Part shown: positions 11,948 through 24,310 of the stretch, piece by piece
Layout of the letters: every line of letters starts with the position of its first letter
How positions within the stretch are numbered: the stretch's first letter is position 1
Translations under genes and position numbers: made by a program
Source: Letharia columbiana
Taxonomy: Eukaryota; Ascomycota; Lecanoromycetes; Lecanorales; Parmeliaceae
Direction: 5' to 3'
DNA: 64,000 bases
Assembly: GCF_014066305.1 (NCBI RefSeq)
Contig: NW_023501106.1
Coordinates: forward strand, 124,001-188,000
The notes under the pieces: model-generated
What the model saw: the letters and a program-made list of their open reading frames with translations, nothing else
Told to the model about the DNA's origin: nothing
Databases searched by the model: none

Positions 11948-13176
11948 CTAGCCCGTTCTTCCTAGCATCATGAGACCAGAGTCTGTGCGGTTGTTAGACA
12001 AAGTTGGCAACTTGCACTGAAACACACACCGATCTGAATGTTCTGGCCTGTCATGGAGCTGTTTCTCGCTGCAGCAACGAATGCGTCTGCACAGTCTTCA
12101 AGGCCAGTCTGCTCGAGGATCAGCTTGCATAAAATCTCGCGCTGATTGTCGCCAGACAAACCTCTTTCTTTAGGTAGGCTTTCTCTTTCAGCTCCTGAAG
12201 CGTTTCCGGTGTGAAGTTGGCGCCCTAGATTGGCGTCAGTCTAAAGAACGCATGGAATTTCGTAAAGTCTCACCCATTCTGTCAAGAGCAGTCCGGGAAG
12301 AACAGCATTAACTCTGACCTTCGGGCCTTGAGTCGAGGCTAAACACTTCACTAGTTGGAGTCCTTGAAGAAGAACATCAGTAATTCCTGCCGCCACTACG
12401 GTTGATAGAGTCCTAACCTGCAGCTTTGGTGACGGAGTATGCCATGCTGCTGCCGGAGGCCGCGATGCCCGCAACCGACGAAGTCAGCAAAAAAACTCCA
12501 CCCTCTGCATTGGCGTTCAACGTTGGCAAAGCTTCCCGAAAGATATGCAGGTTTGCTTTGCAGTTGACGGCCCAGCACTGTATTCGAGTCAACGGCATCC
12601 CGTAAAAGGACTCTGCTTCAATACCTTATCCCATTCGGCTTCACTGAGGGCATCAAGGTCCCCGAATCTAGTGAATTTCGTCCAGCCCTTTGTACGTCAG
12701 ACGAGGTCATAATATTGCAATAAAACGTTCCAGTCATAAAGCCTAACAATGCGAACGGCGGAACCTACTGCATTTGAGATAATGACGTCCAGACCACCCA
12801 ATCCAGCGATGGCTTCTTGCACAATTCTCTCACAATCCGCAAGCTTTCCCACATCCTGACCAAGCTGTCAGACCGCTATTCGATGTATGAGAGCGACGAA
12901 TTCGAAATCATACTCCTTGGATCAGGATGGGCTTGGTCTTATACTCTCTCTCTATCTTCTCGGCCACCTGATCCGCTTTTTCTTGACTTGCATTGTAATT
13001 TATGGCCAGCTTGCAACTTTCAGCGGCGAACTTCTCCGCTACAAGAGCGCCTAGGCCCCTACAGTTTTGGGTAGTTCTACCTCAGCTTCAAGCCATACGT
13101 GTCGCTGGATGACTTAGGCTGTTTACCTCGATGCTCCTGTAATCAGTACCTTCCTGCCCTTGAGATTGTAAGGCAT
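11948..13176 (-). CDS. Short-chain dehydrogenase/reductase (classical SDR)
   Basis: Predicted 256 aa from nine exons: 13127-13176, 12914-13058, 12769-12855, 12625-12687, 12418-12577, 12274-12362, 12162-12224, 12030-12108, 11948-11982. It is an NAD(P)-dependent oxidoreductase; the substrate cannot be read from sequence. Splicing gives the Rossmann motif TGASRGLG near the N-terminus, an NAG-type motif across the exon 3/4 junction, the catalytic Ser of LLTSSVAG (about 148), YSVTK with Tyr about 162 and Lys about 166, then RVNAVLPG and a C-terminal MTGQNIQIDSG typical of the family. Length is usual for a classical SDR. Eight introns in about 770 coding bases is dense, but all are phase-consistent with no stop, so the gene looks intact. 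Confidence 0.85.
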
Positions 13177-13383
13177 TGCTTCGTCGTTGCTTTGGTGTCA
13201 ATCTCTTGCGACTCTACTAAATCTTGTCTTTCGTCTGAAGTCGATGTTCAGCGTCACCAAGCCCCACATGAGTCATCCCCGCAACGGACCCTGCAGATTC
13301 CGGCAATAGCCACCAGCCGCTTTTGCATTTTTTTCCTTTTCAGATATCATACTACGATCGCGACAGCTTTGAGGCGTTCTGGT

Positions 13384-14710
13384 CTAGTGACCATCGACCG
13401 AATCCATAGAAAGCAAAACCTGGATCATCGAATCATGCTGACGAGGTGTGCCGTGGTCAATCATGTCACCCTTTTTGGCAGCTCGTAAGGGCGGGGCTTC
13501 TACGCCGCCCTCAAACTTGATCCTATCGACCTTGAGCACTCGGTCATCACAAGTCCGCACGTAAGCGACTCGTTCATCGGCACAATCGTTGTTTCCGAAT
13601 ACCACTAGCCGTCCAACAGGAAGATCTGTACTACTAGCAACCTCTTCTGATATCGTAAAGCCCGTGGACCAAATTAACCTCCGTACTTTTCGTGCATTTT
13701 TGACGAAGCTCCATAGAGGACCAATGGCAAGATGTCTTCGAATGATTACTTCAGCGGTCCATGTATTCCAGTCTATGAATCTATCCCGCGAGGTTATCTT
13801 TGGTGCTGCACGTGCTGCCGCTATAATCCGATCATCTTGGAGACTATTCGGACCCTTCGCTGATGGTAGATAGAGACGATTATTGATGGATTGCACAAGT
13901 ATTTCCGCGCCTTTGGAGGACGTCAGGGTCAACAGTTCGGGCACCGTACTACACCCATGCTCGAATCCAGGGTAGGGCGTCTGGGCGAGAATGGTACCCT
14001 GATCGAATCGCTCGGGATGTAATGTCTGCACAGTCACTCCAGATCTTTGGCATCCAGATAGAAGAGTATGATGTAGTGGGGCAGGACCATGGAAGCTACA
14101 TGCATTAGTTGACTCTGGAAAAGCACTGGGTGAGTGCTTTGGTCTCTTACTCGGGTAACATGGAAGGGTGGACGTTGAGCCCTCCATATCTGGCTCCTTC
14201 GAGAATTCTTGGAGGTATAAAAAGACCAAAGGAGACGGCAACGATCATGTTTATTGGCAAGCCATTAGGTATCGGTGGCTAGATCCATTAACACTGGTAA
14301 TTTTTTACCGTGAAAACATGAAAGTCATATGAGACTGACCTTCCACTTGGTGAACGTGTCAATCTCATGTAAAGACAAAGCCAATTCCTTTGCAACGAGG
14401 GAAATGGGTACTAACATTGGTTTAGAATGGACACGAGGAATCGAGCATGGAGGACTTTACCTTCCCGTGTATCTTTAAGGCCTCTACCTACGTGCTTGGG
14501 CGGTCGACAGACAACATCGATTGACTCGATCAAGCCCTCGTCTCGCTCATGCTCCTTGTGTAAGGCCCGGAGGGACGTAATACTGAACTCATCAGATCCG
14601 CAGAAAAGGATACGCAAAGGTTCGAAGGTTGCGTGACTTGTGTAGGAACGTAGTTGAAATATCCTTCCAATGAGATACTTGATTGATCGAGAGGATGGCT
14701 GTGGTCGCAT
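13384..14710 (-). CDS. FMT1: Methionyl-tRNA formyltransferase, mitochondrial
   Basis: Predicted 386 aa from exons 14461-14710, 14340-14410, 14151-14278 and 13384-14095. It formylates initiator Met-tRNA with 10-formyl-tetrahydrofolate for mitochondrial translation. The N-terminal 30 residues are Arg/Ser-rich, fitting a mitochondrial presequence. Then come LRILFCGSDEFS (first strand of the formyltransferase fold), IVAVSFGLFIPPRIL, and GGLNVHPSMLPDFHGPAPLHH, which includes the Asn-X-His-Pro-Ser substrate-binding region. The later block includes the C-terminal tRNA-binding domain. Only the splice at 14151/14095 makes the Asp-Phe-His-Gly join, which supports the model. The stop lies about 200 bp from the SDR start; both genes read leftwards. 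Confidence 0.9.
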
Positions 14711-15313
14711 TATTTCTTGAAGCGAGGGTTTTTCGCGATTCGGGATGTTTCCGTCTCGCTCAAAATTCTAAGGTAGGCTTTTAGATATATCTGTACCTCT
14801 ACAAGTATAGCTTTGTCCTTTTGTTATAAAATTTTCATAGTCTAGCAGCGTAGGACTCGTAGCGATGAGAAGATTAATCTATACACAGATTCTTTATGAT
14901 CCGACTTGTACTTGTATTAGGGGCCTTGACAGAGCTCAATGTCAAGCATTGCTGAGAATATTGACTAGCACGCTAACTGAAATTCCCCTCAGGTAATACT
15001 TTAGGCATGCAGGGACCGAGCTTAGCGCCAAGCCTAAGATACTTTACTTAACTCCTGCCAAGACTCGATCTCTTGGCAGAACCCGCTGCCCCACACTGTA
15101 CTTGACATGAGTGAGGAAAGGTAGGTGCGACCGGTCAATGGCTATCATGACATTGTCAAATGCCTCTGCTAAAATGGACAGGGCCGTGGTCTCGAGGAAC
15201 ACGTCTCCATCCATCGTTATCGACTTAGCTAGCGACCTCAGCGACTGGGTCCCTTCGCCTTGGCTCAATCGGCATCAACCTCCTAGGAGATAGATCAGCC
15301 GATCACTATTGCA
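14711..15313. other. Divergent intergenic region
   Basis: This lies between FMT1 (leftward) and the proton channel gene (rightward), so it is a likely two-way promoter region. It is AT-rich near 14770-14900. No gene or RNA was recognised. Confidence 0.5.
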
Positions 15314-16110
15314 ATGACCAATAACGAGAACCAGCCTCTCCTTCAGGATGGCGATTTGGAAGAGCGCCAATCTGGGTCAAGACAAAGCTATCACGGCATC
15401 GTTGTCGCAGTCTCCTATGACAACTCAACGCGCAAGCAGACTAGGCGCTTCCTCTCCTCCATATACGGCCACTATGCTGTGTTGCTACTTGTGTCCATGG
15501 ATGTGGGCTGTATCTTTGCCGATTTCCTCATCAGCCTATACATCTGTGACCATTCTTGTGGCAAAGGTGATAGCGTTGGGGATGGCCTGCCTAGAGCACA
15601 GGATGCGCTCGGGATTGTCAGTCTTGTGTTCAGCTGCCTGTTCATGGTTGAGTTGCTGGCGAGTATTTGGGCCTTTGGCTTCAAGTTAGTAGTACGATTT
15701 CGGGCAGATCAATCATTGCTAACAGCTAATATAGTTTCTTCAAATCCAAATTCCACTGCTTTGATGCTGCAATCATTGTCGCGGGCTTCATCATTGACGT
15801 TTGTATGTACATTCCAGAGCAAAACCTAGCTCCTTTATTACCCAAAGTTGCTCGACTACTTATATGTGTGCCCCGAAGAAGAGACGCTGACCCCAAACTC
15901 TCCATAGGCCTAAAGGATGTGCTTGAGGAGGCTGCGTCAATCGTTGTCATACTGAGACTATGGCGCGTGTTCAAAATCGTGGAGGAATTCAGTGCTGGAG
16001 CCTCAGACCAAATGGAAGTACTTGGTGAGAAGATGGAAAAACTGGAGGCAGAAAATCAAGGGTTGAAGCGTGAGTTGAGAGCTTTGAAAGATGATGATAG
16101 TGGGCAATGA
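15314..16110 (+). CDS. Voltage-gated proton channel, Hv1 family
   Basis: Predicted 213 aa from exons 15314-15684, 15735-15802 and 15908-16110. It is a four-helix voltage-sensor protein that conducts protons without a separate pore. S1 (LLLVSMDVGCIFADFLISLY) holds the Asp that acts as the proton selectivity filter in Hv1. S2 follows (IVSLVFSCLFMVELLASIWAF, here in two parts), then FKSKFHCFDAAIIVAGFIIDV as S3 with a second conserved Asp. S4 carries RLWRVFK, the Hv1 signature with Lys in the third charge position. The last 40 residues (EVLGEKMEKLEAEN...) form a coiled coil, as in dimeric Hv1. Intron 2 (105 nt) is longer than its neighbours. The family fit is strong. Confidence 0.9.
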
Positions 16111-16691
16111 GTGTGCATGTTGGCGCGAGGCGTCTTATCATCCGGAGGATTGGTGACTTTGCTTAGAGCTTCTTGGACTTCATGAAGATGGGCTATTCCT
16201 GTTGTAGCACTCACACCATTGTCTAATCCGTTTTAATGCACGTTATTCTTATTAATCTATATGTTCGGGATGAGTCTGCAAGTATTCCTTAGAGTGGGCC
16301 ATGTATGTATGTGTAAAGTCACTGAGACTGCCAAACAGGGGTCCACGGCTATACTTCGGTATCCGGCTGGCGCTGGTGCGCCACTGAATGAATGAGTGAG
16401 CATGATGTGTGTCTGGCACATTGAGCAATATAGATAATACACCCAGCCGTCTACTAAGAAAATTCCGGTCGGCCTCAGTGTCAAGTTGCAATAAATCAGT
16501 TCCCTAAAGCTACTCTGCGCTCTCGTCGGTGTATGAGCTCCCCAGATCAACTCTCTTTATTGGCCTGAACAATCCTGTTGATCCTCACGGCCGACCCTCG
16601 AAAATTAGACCGTTCGTTCCCTGTATCCCTGTTCGCTGGCCTACGAACAAGACCACAGAGTGACTAGAAGAATCTCGCAGCTGGTCAAAAT
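16111..16691. other. Intergenic, no gene seen
   Basis: This is the 3' flank of the channel gene and the promoter of the PP2C gene. Nothing recognisable is encoded. Confidence 0.5.
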
Positions 16692-18538
16692 ATGGGCCAG
16701 ACACTATCTGAGCCGGTAGTCGAGAAGGTGCGTGTTCCTGGCCAAACCTGAGTCGCAAACATCGAGGTCGCGTGATGTGCTTGGTTGCTCGCTTCCATAA
16801 TTGGCGGCTCACTATCAAAGGATCCTGCTGTTCTAAATCCCCTTGAATTGTAGCTGACAGTCTTGTAACCTAGATCTCTGACGACGGCCAAGATGATCGA
16901 GTGGCATTCGGCGTGTCTGCTATGCAAGGGTGGCGTATCAGTATGGAGGATGCACATGCGGCTGTTCTAGATTTGCAAGCAGAAGATGCAGACAAAGGAT
17001 TTGTAGCTGCAACTCCGGAAGACCGACTGAGCTTCTTCGGGGTATACGACGGGCATGGCGGAGACAGGGTTGCGCTGTTTGCGGGCGAGAACATACACAA
17101 GATTCTAGCAAAGCAAGAAGCGTTCAAGAAAAAGGATTTTGAGCAAGCGCTCAAAGACGGATTCCTCGCAACGGATCGAGCAATTTTGAGCGGTGAGTTC
17201 TCGAACTTTGGGTTGGAAGTGCCAACCTGATTGGCGTATATACAGATCCGAAATACGAGGAAGAGGTTTCCGGCTGCACCGCATCTGTCGGGTTGATCTC
17301 GAAAACTACGATATACGTGGTCAGTGACATTCTTTGATCCCTTCAGAAGGCATCGTCTGTTAACAAGCCCTCAGGGAAATGCTGGTGACTCACGTTCTGT
17401 TCTTGGGGTTAAAGGCAGAGCAAAGCCTTTATCGTACGATCATAAGCCTCAAAACGAGGGTAAGAGTTCATTGCTTTGTCTCCTAGGGCTGTGACTTACT
17501 GTTAAAACAGGAGAGAAAGCTCGAATATGTGCTGCCGGAGGTTTCGTTGATTTTGGTCGTGTCAATGGCAACCTTGCGCTATCTCGAGCCATCGGAGATT
17601 TCGAGTTCAAGAAGAGCGCTGAGCTCTCACCGGAGCAGCAAATTGTGACAGCATTTCCTGACGTTATTGCTCACACAATTACCGATGACGACGAGTTCCT
17701 TGTTATTGCTTGTGATGGTACGCATAGAAGTAGCTGTGTATAACGCATGTACGTTCACTGACAGACATTGTCTAGGGATATGGGACTGTCAGTCTTCGCA
17801 AGCTGTCGTCGAATTTGTGAGACGCGGTATCGCGGCCAAGCAGGAGCTCTCCAAAATCAGCGAAAACATGATGGACAACTGCCTCGCCTCAAATAGCGAA
17901 ACTGGGGGCGTAGGTTGTGACAACATGACAATGATCGTCATTGCTCTTCTGAGGGGTAAGAGCAAGGACGAGTGGTACAAAGAGATTGGCGATAGGGTAG
18001 CCAAGGGTGACGGTCCGTGTGCACCGCCAGAATATGGTATTTCATCTTCTATACCTGCATATATGTATTGATACTAAAGGAGAGTTCAACAGCAGAATTT
18101 CGCGGTCCCGGTATGCGACAGAATTTCGAAGACAGTGGGGATGACTATGATCTCGACCTGGATCAGCGTAATCGCGGTGTGGGAGGTCGATCCGGCAGAA
18201 TTATACTCCTCGGAGATGGGACTGAAGTCTTGACTGACAGTGATGAAACGGAGATGTTTGATCATGAAGAGGAAGACAAGGACCTTGCAAGTCAAGTCAC
18301 CAAGGGTCAAACGAAGTTGGACAATGAGAGCAGAAGCGGACGGGAGGAGACTCCGGGACCTGATGAGAGGCAGCAGACACCCGAGCCCATTGAGCAAAAT
18401 CCGTTTGAAACGCCTTCGTCGATCACATCAGACAAGTCCGACGCCATCGAGACAGCAAAAGCAAACTTCAAAGCGATTCCAGAGAGCGCTCTACCTGAGA
18501 AGCTTGTCACTCCGCCAACAACCCAGGATAAGAAGTAG
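16692..18538 (+). CDS. Protein phosphatase 2C (Ptc2/Ptc3 type)
   Basis: Predicted 475 aa from exons 16692-16727, 16874-17192, 17246-17319, 17375-17459, 17511-17717, 17776-18036 and 18093-18538. It is a metal-dependent Ser/Thr phosphatase. The N-terminus [12 protein letters not shown] matches fungal Ptc2 and has the Gly-2 expected for myristoylation. Metal-site and PP2C motifs appear in order: [41 protein letters not shown], and GCDNMT. The C-terminal 150 residues are acidic and Ser/Pro-rich, typical of fungal Ptc2/3. In yeasts this group dampens MAP kinase and checkpoint signalling; that role here is inferred. The first coding exon is only 12 codons and its intron is 146 nt. Confidence 0.93.
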
Positions 18539-19450
18539 ACGCCGATGTGTCCAACCATTCTCAGCCTGACGTTCGGATCGTTTCCTTGCGGCTCGTTAGG
18601 ACCTTCACGAGCTACGATTCTATGTATCTGTCACGAGTTTGTGACTACCCTTGACTAGCGATCATCATCATACTCTACGGTACACCTGGCGGTTTCACCA
18701 GCCGGGGCATCGCTCTGGACTCATCGTTTGCCGCCTTCCACCACGCATTGTCGGATCTAGAGCGATGGACTTCTCCATAGCGTTTCATATCCCTCGAATA
18801 CCTTGATTCCCCTTTTTTTTTCCGGCTCTCAATTCTCCACGTGCCACTTGTGCACGTCCTGCATCACCAGGAGTTATGTTACGATCGGATAGACACATAA
18901 AGCGGAGGCATCTATGTTCGCCTTCGATTTGTTCAAAGAGTATCTCACACAGTACTCTCTTAGGCCAAGCTATACGGGAGAAGGTCGTCGTTGCCGAGTA
19001 CAATTCCCACGTTACTGGTATGTGAAAATAGGGGGTGTCATCCGTGCCTCAATGGTATAGAGCATGTTAACTGGAATTTTATACACATAAATTTTGATCA
19101 AATCCTCGAACGACTTCCAAGTGATGTTTCCTGATGTCTGTAGGGCTGACCGTAGAAAGCTGTGATGACGATTTGAGCGTAGCAGAAGCAAGGAACCTCG
19201 AGATTCTATTGCCCACCCTTGAATTTCTTCCTATTCGAGCTACTTATGTATGTGACAGGGTCGCCAATAACGAAAGATCTGTACATACTTCGACTCCCAA
19301 GATTTAATTGGTGTTCGACTTTTCCCCCCTCAACCCCAGCCTTTGCTTCTCCCTCGACCTATTTTAATGCGAGCTCGCGTTCCAAAACTCCCCAAAAAAA
19401 ACACGTCCCTACTATATTGAAAGACTCCTATATTAATCTATCATAATACC
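18539..19450. other. 0.9 kb intergenic
   Basis: No protein gene was recognised. A segment near 19045-19115 resembles a badly decayed tRNA (see rejected items). The right end is a CT-rich leader for the cytidylyltransferase gene. Confidence 0.45.
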
Positions 19451-21053
<1,603 letters not shown>

Positions 21054-21372
21054 CTTCTCGAACTTTGGCGTTGAATGCGGCTGTGCCCTTCGATTATAGA
21101 CAAGGTAGCAGAGATTCCCCGTACCATACTTTGTAATGCACCTAGCTAAGCAGTACGATTCTCTTATGAATAACTGTAGAGACAATCTGTCATTCTTGTG
21201 CAATGGACAATAGCAAGCAGCAGACTGACTCTATGCTTTGATGCAGAACACAGATGCTTATCTAGCTCGAATAAGAAGCTTAGCTATCTCGAATATCAAG
21301 ACCAGCCAGTCATCTTTGCCATTTCATATTCATGCGCACAAAGCACCTCTCTTTTGCTCCATTTCATCGCTC
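21054..21372. other. Convergent intergenic region
   Basis: This is 3' flank shared by PCT1 and the ribosomal protein gene, which point at each other. No feature was recognised beyond presumed 3' ends. Confidence 0.5.
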
Positions 21373-21883
21373 TTATGATCTGGGCTTCTCCTTCTTCTCC
21401 TTCCACAGTGCTGACAGACCCACCCCGGACACCTTTACAACCTTGAATCGCACACCAGGAATATCACCCTTAGCCTTGCCTTTCCGACCGAATCCGGAGA
21501 GCAGCACCTCGTCGTTCTCATCCACGAAATTCAGACAACCGTCGTTCGGCACTGTCACCACCCATGAGAATCAGCCACTCATACCCAAACCCATCCTCCA
21601 GACACGAGCAAAGTCAGGACCTACCGAAAGCGGTAACCTTCTTTCCATTCTTGATCAACTGCACCCTCACACATTTCCTGATGGCACTGTTCGGCTGTTT
21701 GGCTTCCACACCGACCTTTTCCAGCACGATACCCTTTGCGTGCGAGGAGCCACCGAAGGGTGAAGATTTGTAGGCCGTACCAAGGAGACGCTTCTTGTAG
21801 TGGAGATCGGCCCAGCGGCCCTCACGTCGATGAGTGCGGAGCTTACGGGCGGCATTGAGGCCACGAGGCTTTCCTTTACCCAT
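21373..21883 (-). CDS. RPS23: 40S ribosomal protein uS12 (S23)
   Basis: Predicted 145 aa, the normal S23 length, from exons 21625-21883 and 21373-21551. It is a small-subunit protein at the decoding centre. The sequence opens [15 protein letters not shown] and includes [15 protein letters not shown] and the conserved [13 protein letters not shown] loop. The prolyl-hydroxylated region of this family is the PNSA segment. The single coding intron (21552-21624, 73 nt) falls in phase 1 between AF and VPNDG, so splicing rebuilds [10 protein letters not shown]. An additional intron in the 5' leader is possible but not provable here. Confidence 0.97.
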
Positions 21884-22320
21884 GATTGCTGGAGAGAGTA
21901 GTGTTAGCTAATGTCCTGGGGGCAAGAGGTCTCTCACGAGGGATTTGGAAGAAGTAGAGTATAAGCTATCATGAAGTCGACAAGGCTAAAGTTTTGATGC
22001 AATAACTCGGGTACTCACCGATGGATATGTGATCGCAACACCGGATAATTTATTGTTGTGGTGCGAAGCTGTCGATAGTGAGGAGGCAAGTCTCAAAAAA
22101 CCCTAAGCGAATTGTGCGTTCAGCCCTATGGGATTACTAGCCTCCTCTCCCCCTCGCTCCTTGTCGTTGCACATAGGGTGGAGGAAGCTCGGTCTCATCC
22201 TACTACAGAGGAGATGCTGTCTTTGGCTATGGTACGTCTCGGTGGCCTAGAACGGACTCCCTGAATTTTGTGTCCACTCCAATCCCCCAATTGCTGTCAT
22301 CATTGACACACTACCCTACA
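21884..22320. other. Divergent promoter between RPS23 and an unknown gene
   Basis: This 437 bp region separates two genes reading apart. It contains a telo-box-like site (22098-22106). GT/AG-like signals near 21900-22020 may mark a 5' leader intron of RPS23, which cannot be confirmed without transcripts. Confidence 0.45.
22098..22106 (+). promoter_or_regulatory. Telo-box-like site (AAACCCTAA) upstream of RPS23
   Basis: AAACCCTAA sits about 215 bp upstream of the RPS23 start. Sites of this type (Tbf1-type in ascomycetes) are known in ribosomal protein promoters. A nine-base match can arise by chance, so its position is the main support. Confidence 0.4.
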
Positions 22321-23025
22321 ATGTCGGCCCTCTCGCCCTCGTCCGCCGCGACTCCCCACCCTCAGCGCCCTCCACCGCCCTCTCTTTTCCTAGGACCTCC
22401 GTCTCGAAATGCTTCGAACATCAGTCTCCCACCCGCAGCCCCAGCCCCCTCGCAGCCCCGCGCCCCACTTCTCCGCTCTCGCTCCGCTCGTGCCCCTGAT
22501 CCTGCATCAGCAACCCTTGGCCGTGCACGCCCACAGCCACCGCAGCCTTCCCAAACGGAAGGCGATCGCACTGATGCTCTTTGGGCGGAGATGCAAGCGA
22601 CCTTAGCTGAAGTGGAACTGAGTGCGTTTAGTAGTACACATGTCTTCGGTTCGGCACATAGTGCTGCGTTAGACGAATTGAGGGAGGCGCAGATTGCGTT
22701 GGCGAAAGTCTGGGGAAGGGGCGAGGCTAAGGAGGAGGAGGAGGAGGAGGAGGCGGAAACAGTCAAGGTGAAAAGTGGGCAGAGGAAGGAGGACGGGAAG
22801 TTGGATGGGAAGACTGATGGAGAGTCTGAGGAAGAAGAGGATATTGCTGAAGCAAGGAGAAGAAGAGAAGCTAATGAGAAATTCTTTAGTAGAGTGGGAA
22901 AGGGCGTGGTCGATGTTGTGGGCAAGTTAGAAGGAGTAGCACAGGCCATGGCGAAAGTCGAGAGGGAAAGTAGGGAGATCTGGGGTGGAAGTGACAGCGT
23001 AGAGTCGAGTTCCGTTGCTACATGA
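22321..23025 (+). CDS. Conserved-looking fungal protein of unknown function
   Basis: Predicted 234 aa, single exon, from the ATG at 22321 after a short CT-rich leader. The first 85 residues are a Pro/Ser/Ala-rich disordered region. The middle block (DALWAEMQATLAEVELSA, then HVFGSAHSAALDELREAQ) looks helical and conserved. A run of seven Glu follows at roughly 155, then a charged helical C-terminus (EEDIAEARRRREANEKFF). I tentatively relate it to the uncharacterised fungal DUF5315 type but cannot verify this. Its function is unknown; the coiled-coil character suggests a subunit or adaptor. It is divergent from RPS23. Confidence 0.7.
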   Translation: MSALSPSSAATPHPQRPPPPSLFLGPPSRNASNISLPPAAPAPSQPRAPLLRSRSARAPDPASATLGRARPQPPQPSQTEGDRTDALWAEMQATLAEVELSAFSSTHVFGSAHSAALDELREAQIALAKVWGRGEAKEEEEEEEAETVKVKSGQRKEDGKLDGKTDGESEEEEDIAEARRRREANEKFFSRVGKGVVDVVGKLEGVAQAMAKVERESREIWGGSDSVESSSVAT

Positions 23026-23719
23026 TCCTGAATTGACATACTCAGTTGGCTTCAACTCCTCATCCGACATCAGGCCTATTACACTATGGTCTGACGCATT
23101 CGCATTCTACCATCTGTTGGGCCGATTCGCAAGTCAATTCACCTGCTATACCTGATCGCTATCTAAGTCAGCTCAAGACGATCGATTTCTCCCTATTCGT
23201 AATAACACTCAACCCTTTCTTTATCAACAGTCCACCAGGTTACCACCTCGACAACCTCTCATCTTACACATCTTCCAATCTCATTCTTTCGATCTGATGG
23301 TTCGAAAACCCTGAATCTTCAGATCTGCATAGCCAAGATGGCGCTAAAAGATGAGGAGTCAACGAGTCATACTAGCAAAGAGATTCGACTTACAGGTACG
23401 AGTTCGGAAGTGAGCCATCAGAGCAAAGCATGTCATCTTTGCTGATACGAATACAGCACGCCACATGATCCTCAAAGCCCAATTTCCAACTATCCTTAGA
23501 AGCCGGCCCCCGGGAGAAACCCTCCATATAGGCAGTTCAGATCGATAGTTTCCGCCCGGCCTCGACCACGGAAAAGGATAGAATGATCAGCCAGTCATGA
23601 CGGTGTCGTGGGGTACAGTCCGATCATAGGTATTGAAGTCATTCGCAGTCGATGGAAGAGAAATCGTCGGTACAAGGAGGATCCTCGGATCCAGGAACGT
23701 GCCACAAGCATTGATCTTT
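23026..23719. other. Intergenic, weak candidate only
   Basis: A possible two-exon frame beginning at the ATG near 23338 with a GTACGA donor would encode about 50 aa but resembles nothing. Otherwise this is the 3' flank of the gene before and the downstream flank of the BTB pseudogene. Confidence 0.4.
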
Positions 23720-24310
23720 CTAGAGACCCTTGAAGCAATTTCGGTATCCCTTGGGGTCTCCCACCAACGAGTCCAGGGCGATCGCGACTCGCATCACGAG
23801 ATCGATGTTAAAATACCCGCGCTTGTCATTGTCCTGGCCGAAGCATCTGACCATACGAACGCTTCGCGCATACAAGTCTACTAGAAAGGTGTGTATTGAC
23901 GACGAGCTTGTAGTGTTAATCCAAGCTCAGTGAATCTCGATATCAGGCCAGCTGCCGTTTTTCCCAGTATATCCGATCATGGCGTCAATGACCGCATTCT
24001 GAAACTTCGGTATAGCTCTCTTCTTCCTCGGAGACGTAAAGGTTGAGGAGAGCCGACCACGTCTCATGGTGCGTTCCTTGGTGTTGGTAAGAGACAGCCC
24101 CCAAGTAGAGCCATTCGTTGAAGACTCGAAAGACTTCCGGATCTTCATCCACTGAGTCGATGACGCCGGTCTGTGACCCCCTGAAGCCTCCTGTCAAAGC
24201 AGCCTTGAAATAGGATGAACGGTGAGACAGGAGAGCTTTGTGAATTCCCGAATCGCTCTGGTGTTGGTCCGACGTTGACGTAGATAATGCTATCATACAG
24301 TGTGCTATAT
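23720..24310 (-). pseudogene. BTB/POZ-domain gene, inactivated
   Basis: Read right to left, this is a recognisable fungal BTB/POZ protein in broken frames. The start of the BTB fold (YDSIIYVNVGPTPERF) is in one frame; near 24243-24250 the frame shifts by one base into IHKALLSHRSSYFKAALTGG, and GVIDSVDEDPEVFRVFNEWLY follows. Near 24015-24030 there is a second shift into AIPKFQNAVIDAMI. An in-frame TGA occurs at 23927-23929, after which the same frame continues FLVDLYARSVRMV to a stop at 23720-23722. No upstream start codon is visible. Two frameshifts plus a stop make a pseudogene far more likely than introns, since the shifts lack room for an intron. BTB families in these fungi are large and turn over quickly. 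Confidence 0.75.

Noticed and set aside
19040..19115. Possible tRNA (TGGTATAGAGC and GATCAAATC boxes)
   Set aside because: The two promoter-like boxes fit the consensus, but acceptor and T stems do not pair and no anticodon arm forms, so it is at most a decayed copy.
23338..23550. Small spliced frame (MALKDEES... to a stop near 23550)
   Set aside because: One GT/AG pair gives about 50 aa, but there is no family, codon pattern or second line of support.
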